Numbered from the stretch's first letter, positions 7,097 through 13,875 are shown. The stretch is 18,091 nucleotides of DNA from Oscillospiraceae bacterium (GCA_016302005.1 JAEDOK010000018.1:1-18091); one strand, 5' to 3'. Numbers and translations are program-made. The notes: generated by a model from the letters alone, not told the origin.

Positions 7097-8847
7097 TCTG
7101 CCAGCTCCTCCTTTGAAAGCTGCGAGTATGCGATCTGACGGTAGACCTCGCAGTTCTTCATCAGCTCCGCGTGCGTGCCGATGCCGGCGATCTTCCCCTC
7201 GTCGAGGACGATGATGCTGTCTGCGTCCCGGATGGTGCCGATGCGCTGCGCAACAATCAGCTTGGTGCTGTCTGCGCAGTCTCTTGCAAGCTGCCTGCGC
7301 AGCTCTCGGTCGGTCTTATAGTCGAGGGCGGAGAAGGAATCGTCAAAGATCAGGATCTCGGGATGCCTGCAAACCGCTCTTGCAATGGAAAGCCGCTGCT
7401 TCTGTCCGCCGGAGAGGTTGCTGCCGCCCTGCGCGATATAGCCGTCATAGCCCTCCGGCAGCTTCTCGACGAATTCCGCCGCCTGCGCGGTGTAAACCGC
7501 CTCAACCACATCGGAGCTTTTTTCCTTCGCATCGTTTCCGAAGGCGACATTGCTGCGCACCGTACCGGAGAACAGCACCGCCTTCTGCGAGACATAGCCG
7601 ATCTTATCGCGCAGCGCCTGCTGGGTATAGCTTCGCACATTCACGCCATCCACCATGATCTCGCCCTCGGTCGCGTCATAAAAGCGCGGAACGAGATTGA
7701 CGAGCGTGCTCTTGCCGCTGCCCGTCGCGCCGATGATGGCGACGGTCTGACCGCGATGGGCGGTAAAGCTGATGTCTTGCAGCATATCATGCTCCGCGCC
7801 GGGATATCGGAAGCAGACATTGCGGAACTCGATCTCGCCCCGCGTGCCGAAGCCGGTGTCCGTGACCGTGCCATCCTCGATGGAGAGCGGCGTGTCCAAA
7901 ACCTCCAAAATACGCTTGGCGGACACCGACGCACGCGGCAGAAGGATAAAGATCATCACAAGCAGCATAAACGCCATGACGACCTGCATTGCGTATTGGG
8001 AGAAAACGATCATGTCCGAAAACAGCGTGATCTTCTCCGTCATCTGCGCGCTGTTGATCAAAGCCGCGCCGATCCAATAAATCGACAGACTCAACCCGTT
8101 CATCACGAGCTGCACCGTCGGCATCAGAATTGCCATTGCCCTGCCGGTAAACAGGTGCGTAGCGGTCAGCGTCTCGTTGCTTTCGTCAAACTTCTTCTCC
8201 TGATAGCCCTCGGCATTGTAGGCGCGCACGACGCGCAGACCGGTCAGATTCTCCCGCGTGACGCGGTTGAGATCGTCCGTCAGACGCTGGAGCTTTTTGA
8301 ACTTCGGCAGCACCAGCAGCACGGCAAGCGTAGCGACAAAGATCAGGATCGCGACCGCAACGGCAGTGGAGATCGTCCACGCCGCGCTCTTGCCGGAGAT
8401 CTTGGTGATCGCCCATGTCGCCATGATCGGTGCCTTGATGATGGATTGCAGGCCGAGCACGATCAGCATCTGTACCTGCGTGACATCGTTGGTCGTGCGG
8501 GTGATGAGGCTTGCCGTTGAGAATTTGCCGATCTCCTCCATGGAGAACGACTGCACCTTGGTAAACAATCTGCCGCGGAGCGTCGCGCCGAAGTTAGTCG
8601 CGACCCGTGCCGCAAGCACCGCCACGCCGACGGAGGAGAGCAGACTGCCGAGGGCGCACAGCAGCATTTTGCCGCCCGCGATCAGCACCTCGCGCATCAG
8701 GTTGCCCTCCGTTTTGACAAGCGTTGTGATCTCCGACATATAATCCGGCAGCCGGAGATCGAGCCAGACCTGAACGACAATAAAGCCGACCGCACAGGCG
8801 ATCAGCCCCCAGTCCCTCTTTTTCAGATTCTTCAATATTCTAATCAT
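7093..8847 (-). CDS. Heterodimeric ABC exporter, subunit with degenerate ATPase site (MdlA-like)
   Basis: With the ATG at 8847 the protein has 584 residues and begins MIRILKNLKKRDWG. That start is chosen because AAAGGA lies 10 nt upstream; the upstream ATG at 8919 falls inside the hairpin and promoter-like region. The transmembrane exporter domain spans about 12-305 and is followed by an ATPase with Walker A GATGSGKST (373-381) and a canonical LSGGQ (478-482). The Walker B end is FDDS, with Asp503 replacing the catalytic Glu, and the switch position is Gln534 (VAQRIG) instead of His. These two substitutions mark the degenerate half of a heterodimeric exporter. It is the first gene of the minus-strand operon and overlaps the next subunit by 4 nt. 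Confidence 0.95.
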   Translation of the reverse strand: MIRILKNLKKRDWGLIACAVGFIVVQVWLDLRLPDYMSEITTLVKTEGNLMREVLIAGGKMLLCALGSLLSSVGVAVLAARVATNFGATLRGRLFTKVQSFSMEEIGKFSTASLITRTTNDVTQVQMLIVLGLQSIIKAPIMATWAITKISGKSAAWTISTAVAVAILIFVATLAVLLVLPKFKKLQRLTDDLNRVTRENLTGLRVVRAYNAEGYQEKKFDESNETLTATHLFTGRAMAILMPTVQLVMNGLSLSIYWIGAALINSAQMTEKITLFSDMIVFSQYAMQVVMAFMLLVMIFILLPRASVSAKRILEVLDTPLSIEDGTVTDTGFGTRGEIEFRNVCFRYPGAEHDMLQDISFTAHRGQTVAIIGATGSGKSTLVNLVPRFYDATEGEIMVDGVNVRSYTQQALRDKIGYVSQKAVLFSGTVRSNVAFGNDAKEKSSDVVEAVYTAQAAEFVEKLPEGYDGYIAQGGSNLSGGQKQRLSIARAVCRHPEILIFDDSFSALDYKTDRELRRQLARDCADSTKLIVAQRIGTIRDADSIIVLDEGKIAGIGTHAELMKNCEVYRQIAYSQLSKEELAE

Positions 8848-8884
8848 CGCTTCAGAGTCCTTTCCGAATACACTGTATGCCGAA

Positions 8885-8912
8885 ATTATATCGGCGGAAT
8901 CTAAACTGAAAC
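8885..8912 (-). promoter_or_regulatory. Possible promoter of the ABC/activase/TauE operon
   Basis: On the minus strand a perfect TATAAT (8890-8885) lies about 38 nt upstream of the ATG at 8847. The -35 region is poor (gtttca, 3 of 6 matches, 16-nt spacer), so the promoter may be weak or need an activator. The inverted repeat at 8913-8955 abuts the -35 position. Confidence 0.45.
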
Positions 8913-8955
8913 GAAACAATCCGAACGGAGCGCTTCTCTCCGTTCGGATTGTTTC
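8913..8955 (-). terminator. Perfect 18-bp inverted repeat, probable terminator
   Basis: Bases 8913-8930 pair perfectly with 8938-8955 around a 7-nt loop. On the minus strand the right arm ends in ggattgtttc and is followed by T-rich sequence, as in an intrinsic terminator. It could end the regulator/kinase/PF06541 operon, although 320 nt separate it from that stop codon. Because it touches the predicted -35 of the next operon, an operator role is the alternative. Confidence 0.5.
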
Positions 8956-8990
8956 ATATTTGGCTTGGGACGCAAAACTGCTCCCCCGTT

Positions 8991-9023
8991 TGTCATTGCG
9001 AGGCGCTTGCGCCGTGGCAATCT
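8991..9023 (+). repeat. REP-like palindromic repeat, copy B
   Basis: Identical over 33 nt to copy A at 111-143, including the internal gcgc-tt-gcgc stem. The flanking bases differ, so the identity stops at the element edges. Confidence 0.85.
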
Positions 9024-9068
9024 TGGCAGCTCAAGCCCCGAACGCAGCTCACCATCCGCACCCGCCCC

Positions 9069-9150
9069 TGTAGGGCGGGGACATGTCCCCGCCGTCCGCG
9101 AAGCGGCAGACAGCACAAGCTGACGCATTTATACGCAGTCGGCAGCTCCT
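9069..9150 (+). repeat. Partial/decayed copy of the 113-bp TIR element
   Basis: The left end (tgtagggcggggacatg, 9069-9085) equals the left terminal repeat at 11772-11788. Similarity continues through gcggcagacag and into a decayed middle (cgcattt, then gcagctcct). The right terminal repeat is missing, and REP copy C starts where it would be. Confidence 0.7.
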
Positions 9151-9155
9151 CCACA

Positions 9156-9190
9156 AGATTGCCACGGGCGCCGGCGCCCTCGCAATGACA
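9156..9190 (-). repeat. REP-like palindromic repeat, copy C (inverted)
   Basis: Read on the minus strand it has the same flanks (tgtcattgcgag, then cgtggcaatct), but the internal stem is gggcgcc/ggcgccc, different in sequence from copies A and B and still perfectly paired. It stands head to head with copy D. Confidence 0.85.
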
Positions 9191-9206
9191 CGGATTGCCT
9201 CCTCTT

Positions 9207-9247
9207 TGTCATTGCGAAGCCGGTGCGCACACCGTCTTCGCCAATCT
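9207..9247 (+). repeat. REP-like palindromic repeat, copy D
   Basis: It has the flank tgtcattgcga at the left and gccaatct at the right, around a longer stem gaagccggtg/caccgtcttc (9 of 10 pairs). With inverted copy C it makes a larger inverted repeat bounded by acaagattg (9153-9161) and caatcttgt (9242-9250). Confidence 0.8.
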
Positions 9248-9276
9248 TGTGCAGGCAGCGCCCGTTGGTTGTCGTC

Positions 9277-10014
9277 CTACTTTTTCTTCTTTTTCTCGTT
9301 TTTCTCCAGCGAATCGCGCAGGTTTTTCAGATGCTCCGACAAGGGGACATCCGAACGCAGCGGGAACAAAAAGCGCGGGCGCTGCTTTCTTTTCTCCTGG
9401 GCGCTGCGAACATAGGCTTTCAGATGCTCATAGCGCACGATGACCTCATTGCTCTTTGCAAACGCGCGGATCCGGCTGACAAGGTGCGTCGAATAGGCAA
9501 CGTCGATTAGGAACACGCCGAAAAACAGCCCGATGAAGAACGAAAACGCCAAATTCCGCGAGAGCCATGCCAGGGCGCTGAGAATGTGCGGGTGAAGCAA
9601 AAAATAATATGCCGCGCCGAGGAGCGCCCAGATCAGGGAGAATTTCGGGCAGATCAAGCCTTGGATATTGCCCCACTCCCTGCGGTAGTCCCACAGGCGC
9701 ACCTTAAAGACCTTGAGACTCAGGATACCGGCAATGTACTCGATCAGCGTCATACAGACCGCCATGGCAAGGAACAGCAGCGCCTTGCTCCAAAACAGGC
9801 TGAGTCCCGTCTCCCGTTCCAGCGAGGCGATCAGAAACAAAAAGCACAATCCAAAGCCGTAAAGCGGGATATAGGGTCCCACGCAAAAACCCGGGTTGAT
9901 CCACTTGCGCTCCGGATTGGCAGACGAGATGAAACGGCGGAACAGCAGCTCTGTCACCCAGCCGATCACGGAACCGATAAAGAAAAGAAACGCCAGCACC
10001 AGCCAAATATTCAT
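9277..10014 (-). CDS. PF06541-type membrane protein (putative ABC-transporter type IV / CmpB family)
   Basis: This 245-residue protein has about five membrane segments (1-19, 50-65, 76-101, 121-140, 148-172) and a long basic cytoplasmic tail ending in KNEKKKKK. Family marks are GW-x-x-E (18-22), NPGFCVGPYIPLYGFG (40-55), an IEY motif (91-93) and RLWDYRREWGN followed by GLICPKFSLIWALLG (106-133). The Pfam name suggests an ABC permease, but no ATPase partner is nearby and the function of the family is not established. It overlaps the upstream kinase gene by 4 nt (ATGA), so it is translated with the kinase and is probably part of the sensing module or its output. The family call is good; the role is unknown. 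Confidence 0.85.
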   Translation of the reverse strand: MNIWLVLAFLFFIGSVIGWVTELLFRRFISSANPERKWINPGFCVGPYIPLYGFGLCFLFLIASLERETGLSLFWSKALLFLAMAVCMTLIEYIAGILSLKVFKVRLWDYRREWGNIQGLICPKFSLIWALLGAAYYFLLHPHILSALAWLSRNLAFSFFIGLFFGVFLIDVAYSTHLVSRIRAFAKSNEVIVRYEHLKAYVRSAQEKRKQRPRFLFPLRSDVPLSEHLKNLRDSLEKNEKKKKK

Positions 10015-11078
10015 GTCCGTTTTCCTCCCTCTTCGCCGCTTTCCGAGAGCGTCACCGTAAAGGTCGTGCAGCCGTTTTCACTGCGCACCTCCACCGCGCC
10101 TTGATGCAGTTCGACCACGCGCTTGACAATGGCAAGCCCGATACCGTTGCCCTCGGAGGAATGCGAGGTATCCGCCTGATAGAATTTTCGAAAGATTTTC
10201 TCCTGCTCCTCCGGCGGAATCGTCTCACCTACATTGCGCACACTGACGAAAATCCGCCCTGCACGCTTCGAAATAACAACTCCGATCGTCCCGTTTTCCG
10301 GCGAGAACTTGATTGCGTTTTCGAGCAGATTGATCCACACCTGCTTCAGCAGCTCCTCATTCGCCGTGATCCGATGCTCGCCCAGCTCGAGCTGCCATTG
10401 CAGCCCCTTTTTTGACCACTTCCGTTCCAGCAAAAGGATGCTCGCACGAAGCTGCTCTGAGAGATTGTATTCGGTTTGATCGGTCAGAATGCTCTGATTC
10501 TCGATCTTTGTCAGATTCAGCACATTCGTCGCCATATAGGAAAGGCGCATAGACTCCTCTTCGATAATATCAAGGTATTCCAAACGCTGCTGCTCCGTGA
10601 GGTTGCCACGCTTGAGCAATTTTGCAAAGCCCGCGATGGAGACGATCGGCGTTTTGAATTCGTGGGAAAAGTTATTGATAAAATCCGAGCGCAAAAGCTC
10701 AGTGTTTTGCAGCTCCTGCGCCATTTTGTTAAAACCGTCGGATAACTCCGTATAGGCGGGAATGTGCGCATAAGGCTCGTGAAACTCCAGCCGTGTCTCA
10801 AGATCACCCGAGGCAAGAAGCTGCATCTGCGCGATCAAGGTGCGGATCGGGCGCAGGGCAAAGCGGCTCGAGATCGCCATAAGCACTGTGCCGATCAAAA
10901 GGCTTGCCGCAGCCATATAAAAAATCAGATAGTACATCCGCGACGGTGTAGACAGCACGCCCGTCCGCACAAGCAGAAACACCGTGCCGCCGCCGAGCAG
11001 CAGCGCCAAAAATAAGCCAAGGAAAATTAGCGCCGACAGCAGCACCGTCACCGTGATACGACCTTTGATCCGTTTCAT
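10011..11078 (-). CDS. Sensor histidine kinase (two-component system)
   Basis: The 355-residue protein has two membrane helices (about 9-36 and 48-70) with only about 11 residues between them, then a HAMP linker (about 71-125). The HisKA domain carries SHEFKTP, with the phosphorylated His139. The HATPase domain has an N-box NLLENAIKFSP (N254) and a G2 box GNGIGLAIVKR (311-320). The G1 region reads NVGETIPPEE, without the usual DxGxG aspartate, a variant also seen in other Bacillota kinases. The very short outer loop argues against a large extracellular ligand domain; the signal may be sensed within the membrane or through a partner. The start overlaps the regulator stop by 4 nt, and the stop overlaps the PF06541 gene by 4 nt. 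A cognate pair with the gene upstream is the natural reading. Confidence 0.94.
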   Translation of the reverse strand: MKRIKGRITVTVLLSALIFLGLFLALLLGGGTVFLLVRTGVLSTPSRMYYLIFYMAAASLLIGTVLMAISSRFALRPIRTLIAQMQLLASGDLETRLEFHEPYAHIPAYTELSDGFNKMAQELQNTELLRSDFINNFSHEFKTPIVSIAGFAKLLKRGNLTEQQRLEYLDIIEEESMRLSYMATNVLNLTKIENQSILTDQTEYNLSEQLRASILLLERKWSKKGLQWQLELGEHRITANEELLKQVWINLLENAIKFSPENGTIGVVISKRAGRIFVSVRNVGETIPPEEQEKIFRKFYQADTSHSSEGNGIGLAIVKRVVELHQGAVEVRSENGCTTFTVTLSESGEEGGKRT

Positions 11079-11749
11079 ACCTTTTTAACCGCCTTATATC
11101 CCAGCCCGCGCACGGACTCGATCTCAAATTCATCCCAGCCCTCGAAGCGTCTGCGCAGTCTGCCGATGTGCACCGTCACAGTCTCCCAGCCCGTCTCACT
11201 GCTTGCGCCCCAGATCTCGTCCATGAGTTGGATCCGCGTGAAGATTTTCCCCGGATAGGACAGGAGCTTATAAAGGAGCTGAAATTCCTTCTGCGGCAGC
11301 TCCTGCGTCTGTCCCGCGCGGGTCACCGTCATGGAATCATAGTCCAGCGTCACATCTCCGATCACAATTTTTCGCTCACTGGCGATCTTCGCCCGCCGCA
11401 GCAAGGCGCGAATCCGAAGAAGCATCTCTTCCTCGTCGATCGGCTTGGTCATATAGTCGTCCGTTCCCGCGAGGAAGCCCTTTCGCTTGTCCTCCGGGAG
11501 CTGCTTGGCGGAGATCATAAGGATCGGCAGCTCACTCTGCGCCGCGCGGAGGGTCTTGGTAAACTCGTAGCCGTCCATTTTCGGCATCATGATATCCAAA
11601 ACCGCGAGGTCAATATGCTCCCGATCCAAAACCTCGAGCGCCTCCTCCCCGTTCTCCGCAGGAAACACGGTATAGTTCTCCGCCTCCAGCACCGCTTGCA
11701 GCAGCCGTCTGGTATTCTTATCATCATCCGCAACCAAAATACGAAACAT
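11075..11749 (-). CDS. OmpR/PhoB-family response regulator
   Basis: From the ATG at 11749 the protein has 224 residues. It has a receiver domain with acidic D8/D9/D10, phosphoacceptor D52 (LAVLDIMMP), S80 and K102 (TKPI). A winged-helix DNA-binding domain (about 125-224) ends in the typical ESVRGLGYK. A GTG three codons upstream (11758) is also possible. I prefer the ATG because AGGGGTG lies 6 nt before it and receivers of this type start at FRILVADD. It is the first gene of a three-gene operon with a kinase and a PF06541 protein. The 113-bp repeat ends only 22 bp upstream, so the gene's leader RNA contains that repeat if the promoter at 11980-12008 is used. Confidence 0.94.
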   Translation of the reverse strand: MFRILVADDDKNTRRLLQAVLEAENYTVFPAENGEEALEVLDREHIDLAVLDIMMPKMDGYEFTKTLRAAQSELPILMISAKQLPEDKRKGFLAGTDDYMTKPIDEEEMLLRIRALLRRAKIASERKIVIGDVTLDYDSMTVTRAGQTQELPQKEFQLLYKLLSYPGKIFTRIQLMDEIWGASSETGWETVTVHIGRLRRRFEGWDEFEIESVRGLGYKAVKKV

Positions 11750-11771
11750 AAGTATCACCCCTATCCTGATT

Positions 11772-11884
11772 TGTAGGGCGGGGACATGCCCCCGCCGACC
11801 GCGCAGCGGCAGACAGTACAGACGAATAAACCTGTGCGCATTTGGTAGTTCCTACACGCGGCAGGGACATGTCCCAGCCCTACA
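11772..11884 (+). mobile_element. 113-bp MITE-like element with 17-bp terminal inverted repeats
   Basis: The left end tgtagggcggggacatg (11772-11788) is the inverse of the right end catgtcccagccctaca (11868-11884), matching at 16 of 17 positions. The interior has no open frame of note. Partial copies occur at 9069-9150 (left part) and 165-205 (right part). A small non-coding element with terminal inverted repeats and several copies fits a MITE or a large REP/BIME-type unit. I see no clear target-site duplication and no transposase in the window. Confidence 0.65.
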
Positions 11885-11979
11885 TCGCCTGTTTCGTTGA
11901 TCAAGGTGCATCGGATTGCAAGGCATCTTTGGTTGTATCCTCATACCGGCACCGATTTTGAAGCCGCCTTTACCATGGA

Positions 11980-12008
11980 ATTATAGCACAGCAGTCTTTC
12001 TTTTTCCA
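11980..12008 (-). promoter_or_regulatory. Promoter of the response regulator/kinase/PF06541 operon
   Basis: On the minus strand TGGAAA (12008-12003; 4 of 6 matches to TTGACA) is followed by a 17-nt spacer and TATAAT (11985-11980). The -10 is preceded by TG-n (TGCTATAAT), an extended -10. Transcription would start near 11973, giving a leader of about 220 nt that includes the 113-bp repeat. Confidence 0.7.
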
Positions 12009-12036
12009 CCCGTTTCACGTTTCTTCTCTTTTTTTC

Positions 12037-12065
12037 TTGCCAAAGCGCATTCAAAGCGATATGAT
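12037..12065 (+). promoter_or_regulatory. Promoter of the second response regulator/kinase operon
   Basis: TTGCCA (12037-12042; 5 of 6 matches) is followed by a 17-nt spacer and TATGAT (12060-12065; 5 of 6). A start near 12072 gives a leader of only about 20 nt containing AAAAGGAGG (12077-12085), 6 nt before the ATG at 12092. The two divergent -35 boxes are about 28 bp apart. Confidence 0.75.
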
Positions 12066-12091
12066 AAGGAAAAAGGAAAAGGAGGCACAGG

Positions 12092-12763
12092 ATGGAACGC
12101 ATTCTTCTCGTGGAGGACGACGGCACGATTGTCGCCGCACTGACACAGTTTTTACACTCCGAGGGTTTTTCCGTGCAGAGTGCATCCGGTCAAACGGAGG
12201 CGCTTGCCGCCATCGAAGCTGCGGAATTCGACCTTGTTCTGCTGGATGTCGGTCTGAAAGACTGCAACGGTTTTTCGATCTGCTCCGCGATCAAGCAGCG
12301 CACCAAAAGTGCCGTGATCTTTCTCAGTGCCTCCGGGGACGAATACAGCGTTGTCACAGGGCTTGACCTCGGCGCGGATGATTACATTGCCAAGCCCTTC
12401 CGTCCTCGTGAGCTGATTTCGCGGATCCGCAGCGTCCTAAGGCGCACGGGACGCGCCCAGTCCGTGATCGAGCTGGGCATCGTCCGCGTGGACACCGACC
12501 GCGCCGCCGCGACCAAAAACGGCGTTGATCTTAACCTCTCCGCGCTGGAATACCGTCTTTTGTTGGTCTTTCTCAACCACCGTGGGATGACGCTCAGCCG
12601 TGCGAAGCTTTTAGAGGAGATTTGGGATGTCGCCGGGGACTTCGTCAACGACAATACACTCACCGTCTATATTAAGCGCCTGCGCGAAAAATTAGAGGAC
12701 GACCCGCAGGAGCCGCAGCTCATCCGCACAGTGCGCGGCGTCGGCTACCGCTTGGAGGGCTGA
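12092..12763 (+). CDS. OmpR/PhoB-family response regulator
   Basis: This 223-residue protein has a receiver domain with E8/D9/D10, phosphoacceptor D52 (VLLDVGL), S79 and K101 (AKPF). A winged-helix domain (about 125-223) with LTVYIKRLREKL and RTVRGVGYRL completes the standard length for the family. A strong Shine-Dalgarno fixes the start. The kinase gene begins 2 nt after the stop. Downstream neighbours (ABC ATPase, FtsX-type permease, VanY-type peptidase) resemble bacitracin/peptide-stress and envelope-stress modules. The three GTCAC boxes at 13839-13865 are the obvious candidate target, since this family binds 10-11-bp direct repeats. The target assignment is inference. Confidence 0.94.
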   Translation: MERILLVEDDGTIVAALTQFLHSEGFSVQSASGQTEALAAIEAAEFDLVLLDVGLKDCNGFSICSAIKQRTKSAVIFLSASGDEYSVVTGLDLGADDYIAKPFRPRELISRIRSVLRRTGRAQSVIELGIVRVDTDRAAATKNGVDLNLSALEYRLLLVFLNHRGMTLSRAKLLEEIWDVAGDFVNDNTLTVYIKRLREKLEDDPQEPQLIRTVRGVGYRLEG

Positions 12764-12765
12764 AT

Positions 12766-13755
12766 ATGCTGCGAAATCCCGAAATTCGGCGAATGCTCGC
12801 CGTCTCGGTGCCATTGTGCGCGATCTTCTGCGCTGTCTGCCTTTGGCTCGATGTGCGCGCAGGGCTTCTGACCGCCGCATTGAGCATTCTCCTACTCACG
12901 CTGTATCTTTTCAGCGCTCGTAGGCGCTACCGCACGATGGCACGTTTGGCGGAGGATATCGACGCAGTTCTGCACGGACGGCGGGATATCAGCTTCGCGC
13001 AATACACCGAGGGTGAGGTCAGCCTTTTGCGCAGCGAGCTGCGGAAAATGACTGTTCGGCTCACGGAGCAGTCCGAGCAGCTTCGGCAGGAGAAGGTGCA
13101 GCTTGCAGAATCCATGGCAGATATCTCGCATCAGATGCGCACACCCTTAACGGCGGTCAATCTCCTGCTGACCGGCTTGCGTGATCCCGACACCACAGAG
13201 GATGCGCGGCAAAACAGCCTCCGCACCCTGCGCAGGCAGGTGCAGCGGATGGACTGGCTCGTCAACGCACTTTTGAAGCTCGCCAAGCTCGATGCGGGCA
13301 CGGTGCAGTTCCGATGTGAGCGCGTCGCCCTTTCCGAGCTGATCGCCCGCGCCGCCGAGCCGCTTTCCATTCTCATGGAGGTCAAGGGACAGCACCTTTC
13401 CGTGCAGGCGTCGGGCAGCGCGGAATGCGACCTCGCATGGACGGCGGAGGCGCTTGGCAACATCTTAAAAAACTGCACCGAACACATGCAGGAAGGGACG
13501 ATCACCGTGACAGCGGAGGAGAACGCGGTCGCCGCCTGCATCCGCATTCGCGACGAGGGCAGCGGCATCGACCCGGAGGATCTGCCGCACCTGTTTGAGC
13601 GCTATTATAAGGGACGCAACGCCTCACAGGAGAGCGTCGGCATCGGGCTTGCGCTTTCCCGCTCCATCGCAGTCGCCCAAAACGGCACGCTTTCCGCTTC
13701 GAATGTCCAAGGCGGTGCAGAGTTCACGCTGAAACTGTATAAGGGTACGGTATGA
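12766..13755 (+). CDS. Sensor histidine kinase with minimal extracellular loop (BceS-like topology)
   Basis: This 329-residue protein has two membrane helices (about 10-28 and 33-51) joined by only about four residues. There is then a short linker and HisKA with DISHQMRTPLTAV (His122). The ATPase domain has N-box GNILKNCTEH (N236), DEGSGI (263-268) and GIGLALS (292-298). Kinases with such a tiny loop are known as intramembrane sensors; those paired with peptide-stress ABC transporters sense the activity of the transporter. The start has GGAGGG 6 nt upstream, overlapping the regulator's end. A terminator follows the gene, so the ABC operon is transcribed separately. The signal here is unknown, and BceS-type sensing is inference from topology and context. 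Confidence 0.93.
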   Translation: MLRNPEIRRMLAVSVPLCAIFCAVCLWLDVRAGLLTAALSILLLTLYLFSARRRYRTMARLAEDIDAVLHGRRDISFAQYTEGEVSLLRSELRKMTVRLTEQSEQLRQEKVQLAESMADISHQMRTPLTAVNLLLTGLRDPDTTEDARQNSLRTLRRQVQRMDWLVNALLKLAKLDAGTVQFRCERVALSELIARAAEPLSILMEVKGQHLSVQASGSAECDLAWTAEALGNILKNCTEHMQEGTITVTAEENAVAACIRIRDEGSGIDPEDLPHLFERYYKGRNASQESVGIGLALSRSIAVAQNGTLSASNVQGGAEFTLKLYKGTV

Positions 13756-13800
13756 CTGCATCGAAAAAGGCGCGGGAAAAGTGCCGCTTATTTCCATCTT

Positions 13801-13824
13801 AAATGCCCCTTGCGGGCATTTTTT
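13801..13824 (+). terminator. Intrinsic terminator after the kinase gene
   Basis: An 8-bp stem (aaatgccc 13801-13808 with gggcattt 13814-13821) and a 5-nt loop are followed by a T run to 13824, 46 nt after the kinase stop. This is a classical rho-independent terminator separating the sensor operon from the ABC operon. Confidence 0.88.
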
Positions 13825-13838
13825 ATTATGACAGAATT

Positions 13839-13865
13839 GTCACATTTGAGTCACCGAGGTGTCAC
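13839..13865 (+). promoter_or_regulatory. Three GTCAC direct repeats at 11-bp spacing, probable regulator operator
   Basis: GTCAC occurs at 13839-13843, 13850-13854 and 13861-13865, exactly one 11-bp step apart. The spacers are atttga and cgaggt, and the last box is followed by cgaagg. OmpR/PhoB-type regulators bind direct repeats of this period on one face of DNA. The array covers the expected -35 position of the promoter at 13876-13881, as in class II activation. The regulator encoded at 12092 is the likely binder. A small inverted repeat TGACA-n4-TGTCA (13829-13842) overlaps its left edge. Confidence 0.65.
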
Positions 13866-13875
13866 CGAAGGGCTG

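Larger units (their letters stand above)
8848..9276. other. 429-nt intergenic region filled mainly by repeats
   Basis: Between the PF06541 gene and the ABC exporter operon lie a promoter-like -10, a perfect hairpin, three REP-like copies and a partial 113-bp repeat, each listed separately. I see no coding sequence here with a ribosome site. Confidence 0.8.
11750..12091. other. 342-nt divergent intergenic region
   Basis: The stretch between the two divergently transcribed regulator genes holds the 113-bp element, two back-to-back promoters and a pyrimidine-rich stretch between them (about 11996-12036), listed separately where they can be delimited. No coding sequence is supported. Confidence 0.8.

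Noticed and set aside
7171..8520. 449-codon plus-strand frame opposite the ABC exporter subunit
   Set aside because: Antisense shadow of a well-supported ABC gene; it has no recognisable domain.
8848..8919. Upstream ATG for the first ABC subunit at 8919 (24 extra residues)
   Set aside because: The extension overlaps the hairpin and predicted -10, lacks a ribosome site, and the internal ATG at 8847 has AAAGGA upstream and a normal family N-terminus.
12001..12030. CGTTTC pair at a 7-bp step between the divergent promoters as an operator
   Set aside because: Only two short copies in a low-complexity pyrimidine stretch; the step does not match OmpR-type sites. Kept only as a remark under the promoter finding.
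13752..13802. 16-codon frame (MTASKKAREKCRLFPS) overlapping the kinase stop as ATGA with AAGGG upstream
   Set aside because: It looks translationally coupled but is too short to support without conservation, and it runs into the terminator stem. Comparing related strains for a conserved peptide would decide.
13839..13865. Triple GTCAC considered as a short CRISPR-like or tandem repeat
   Set aside because: The units are 5 bp conserved in an 11-bp step within a promoter, much too short for CRISPR; a regulator site explains them better.
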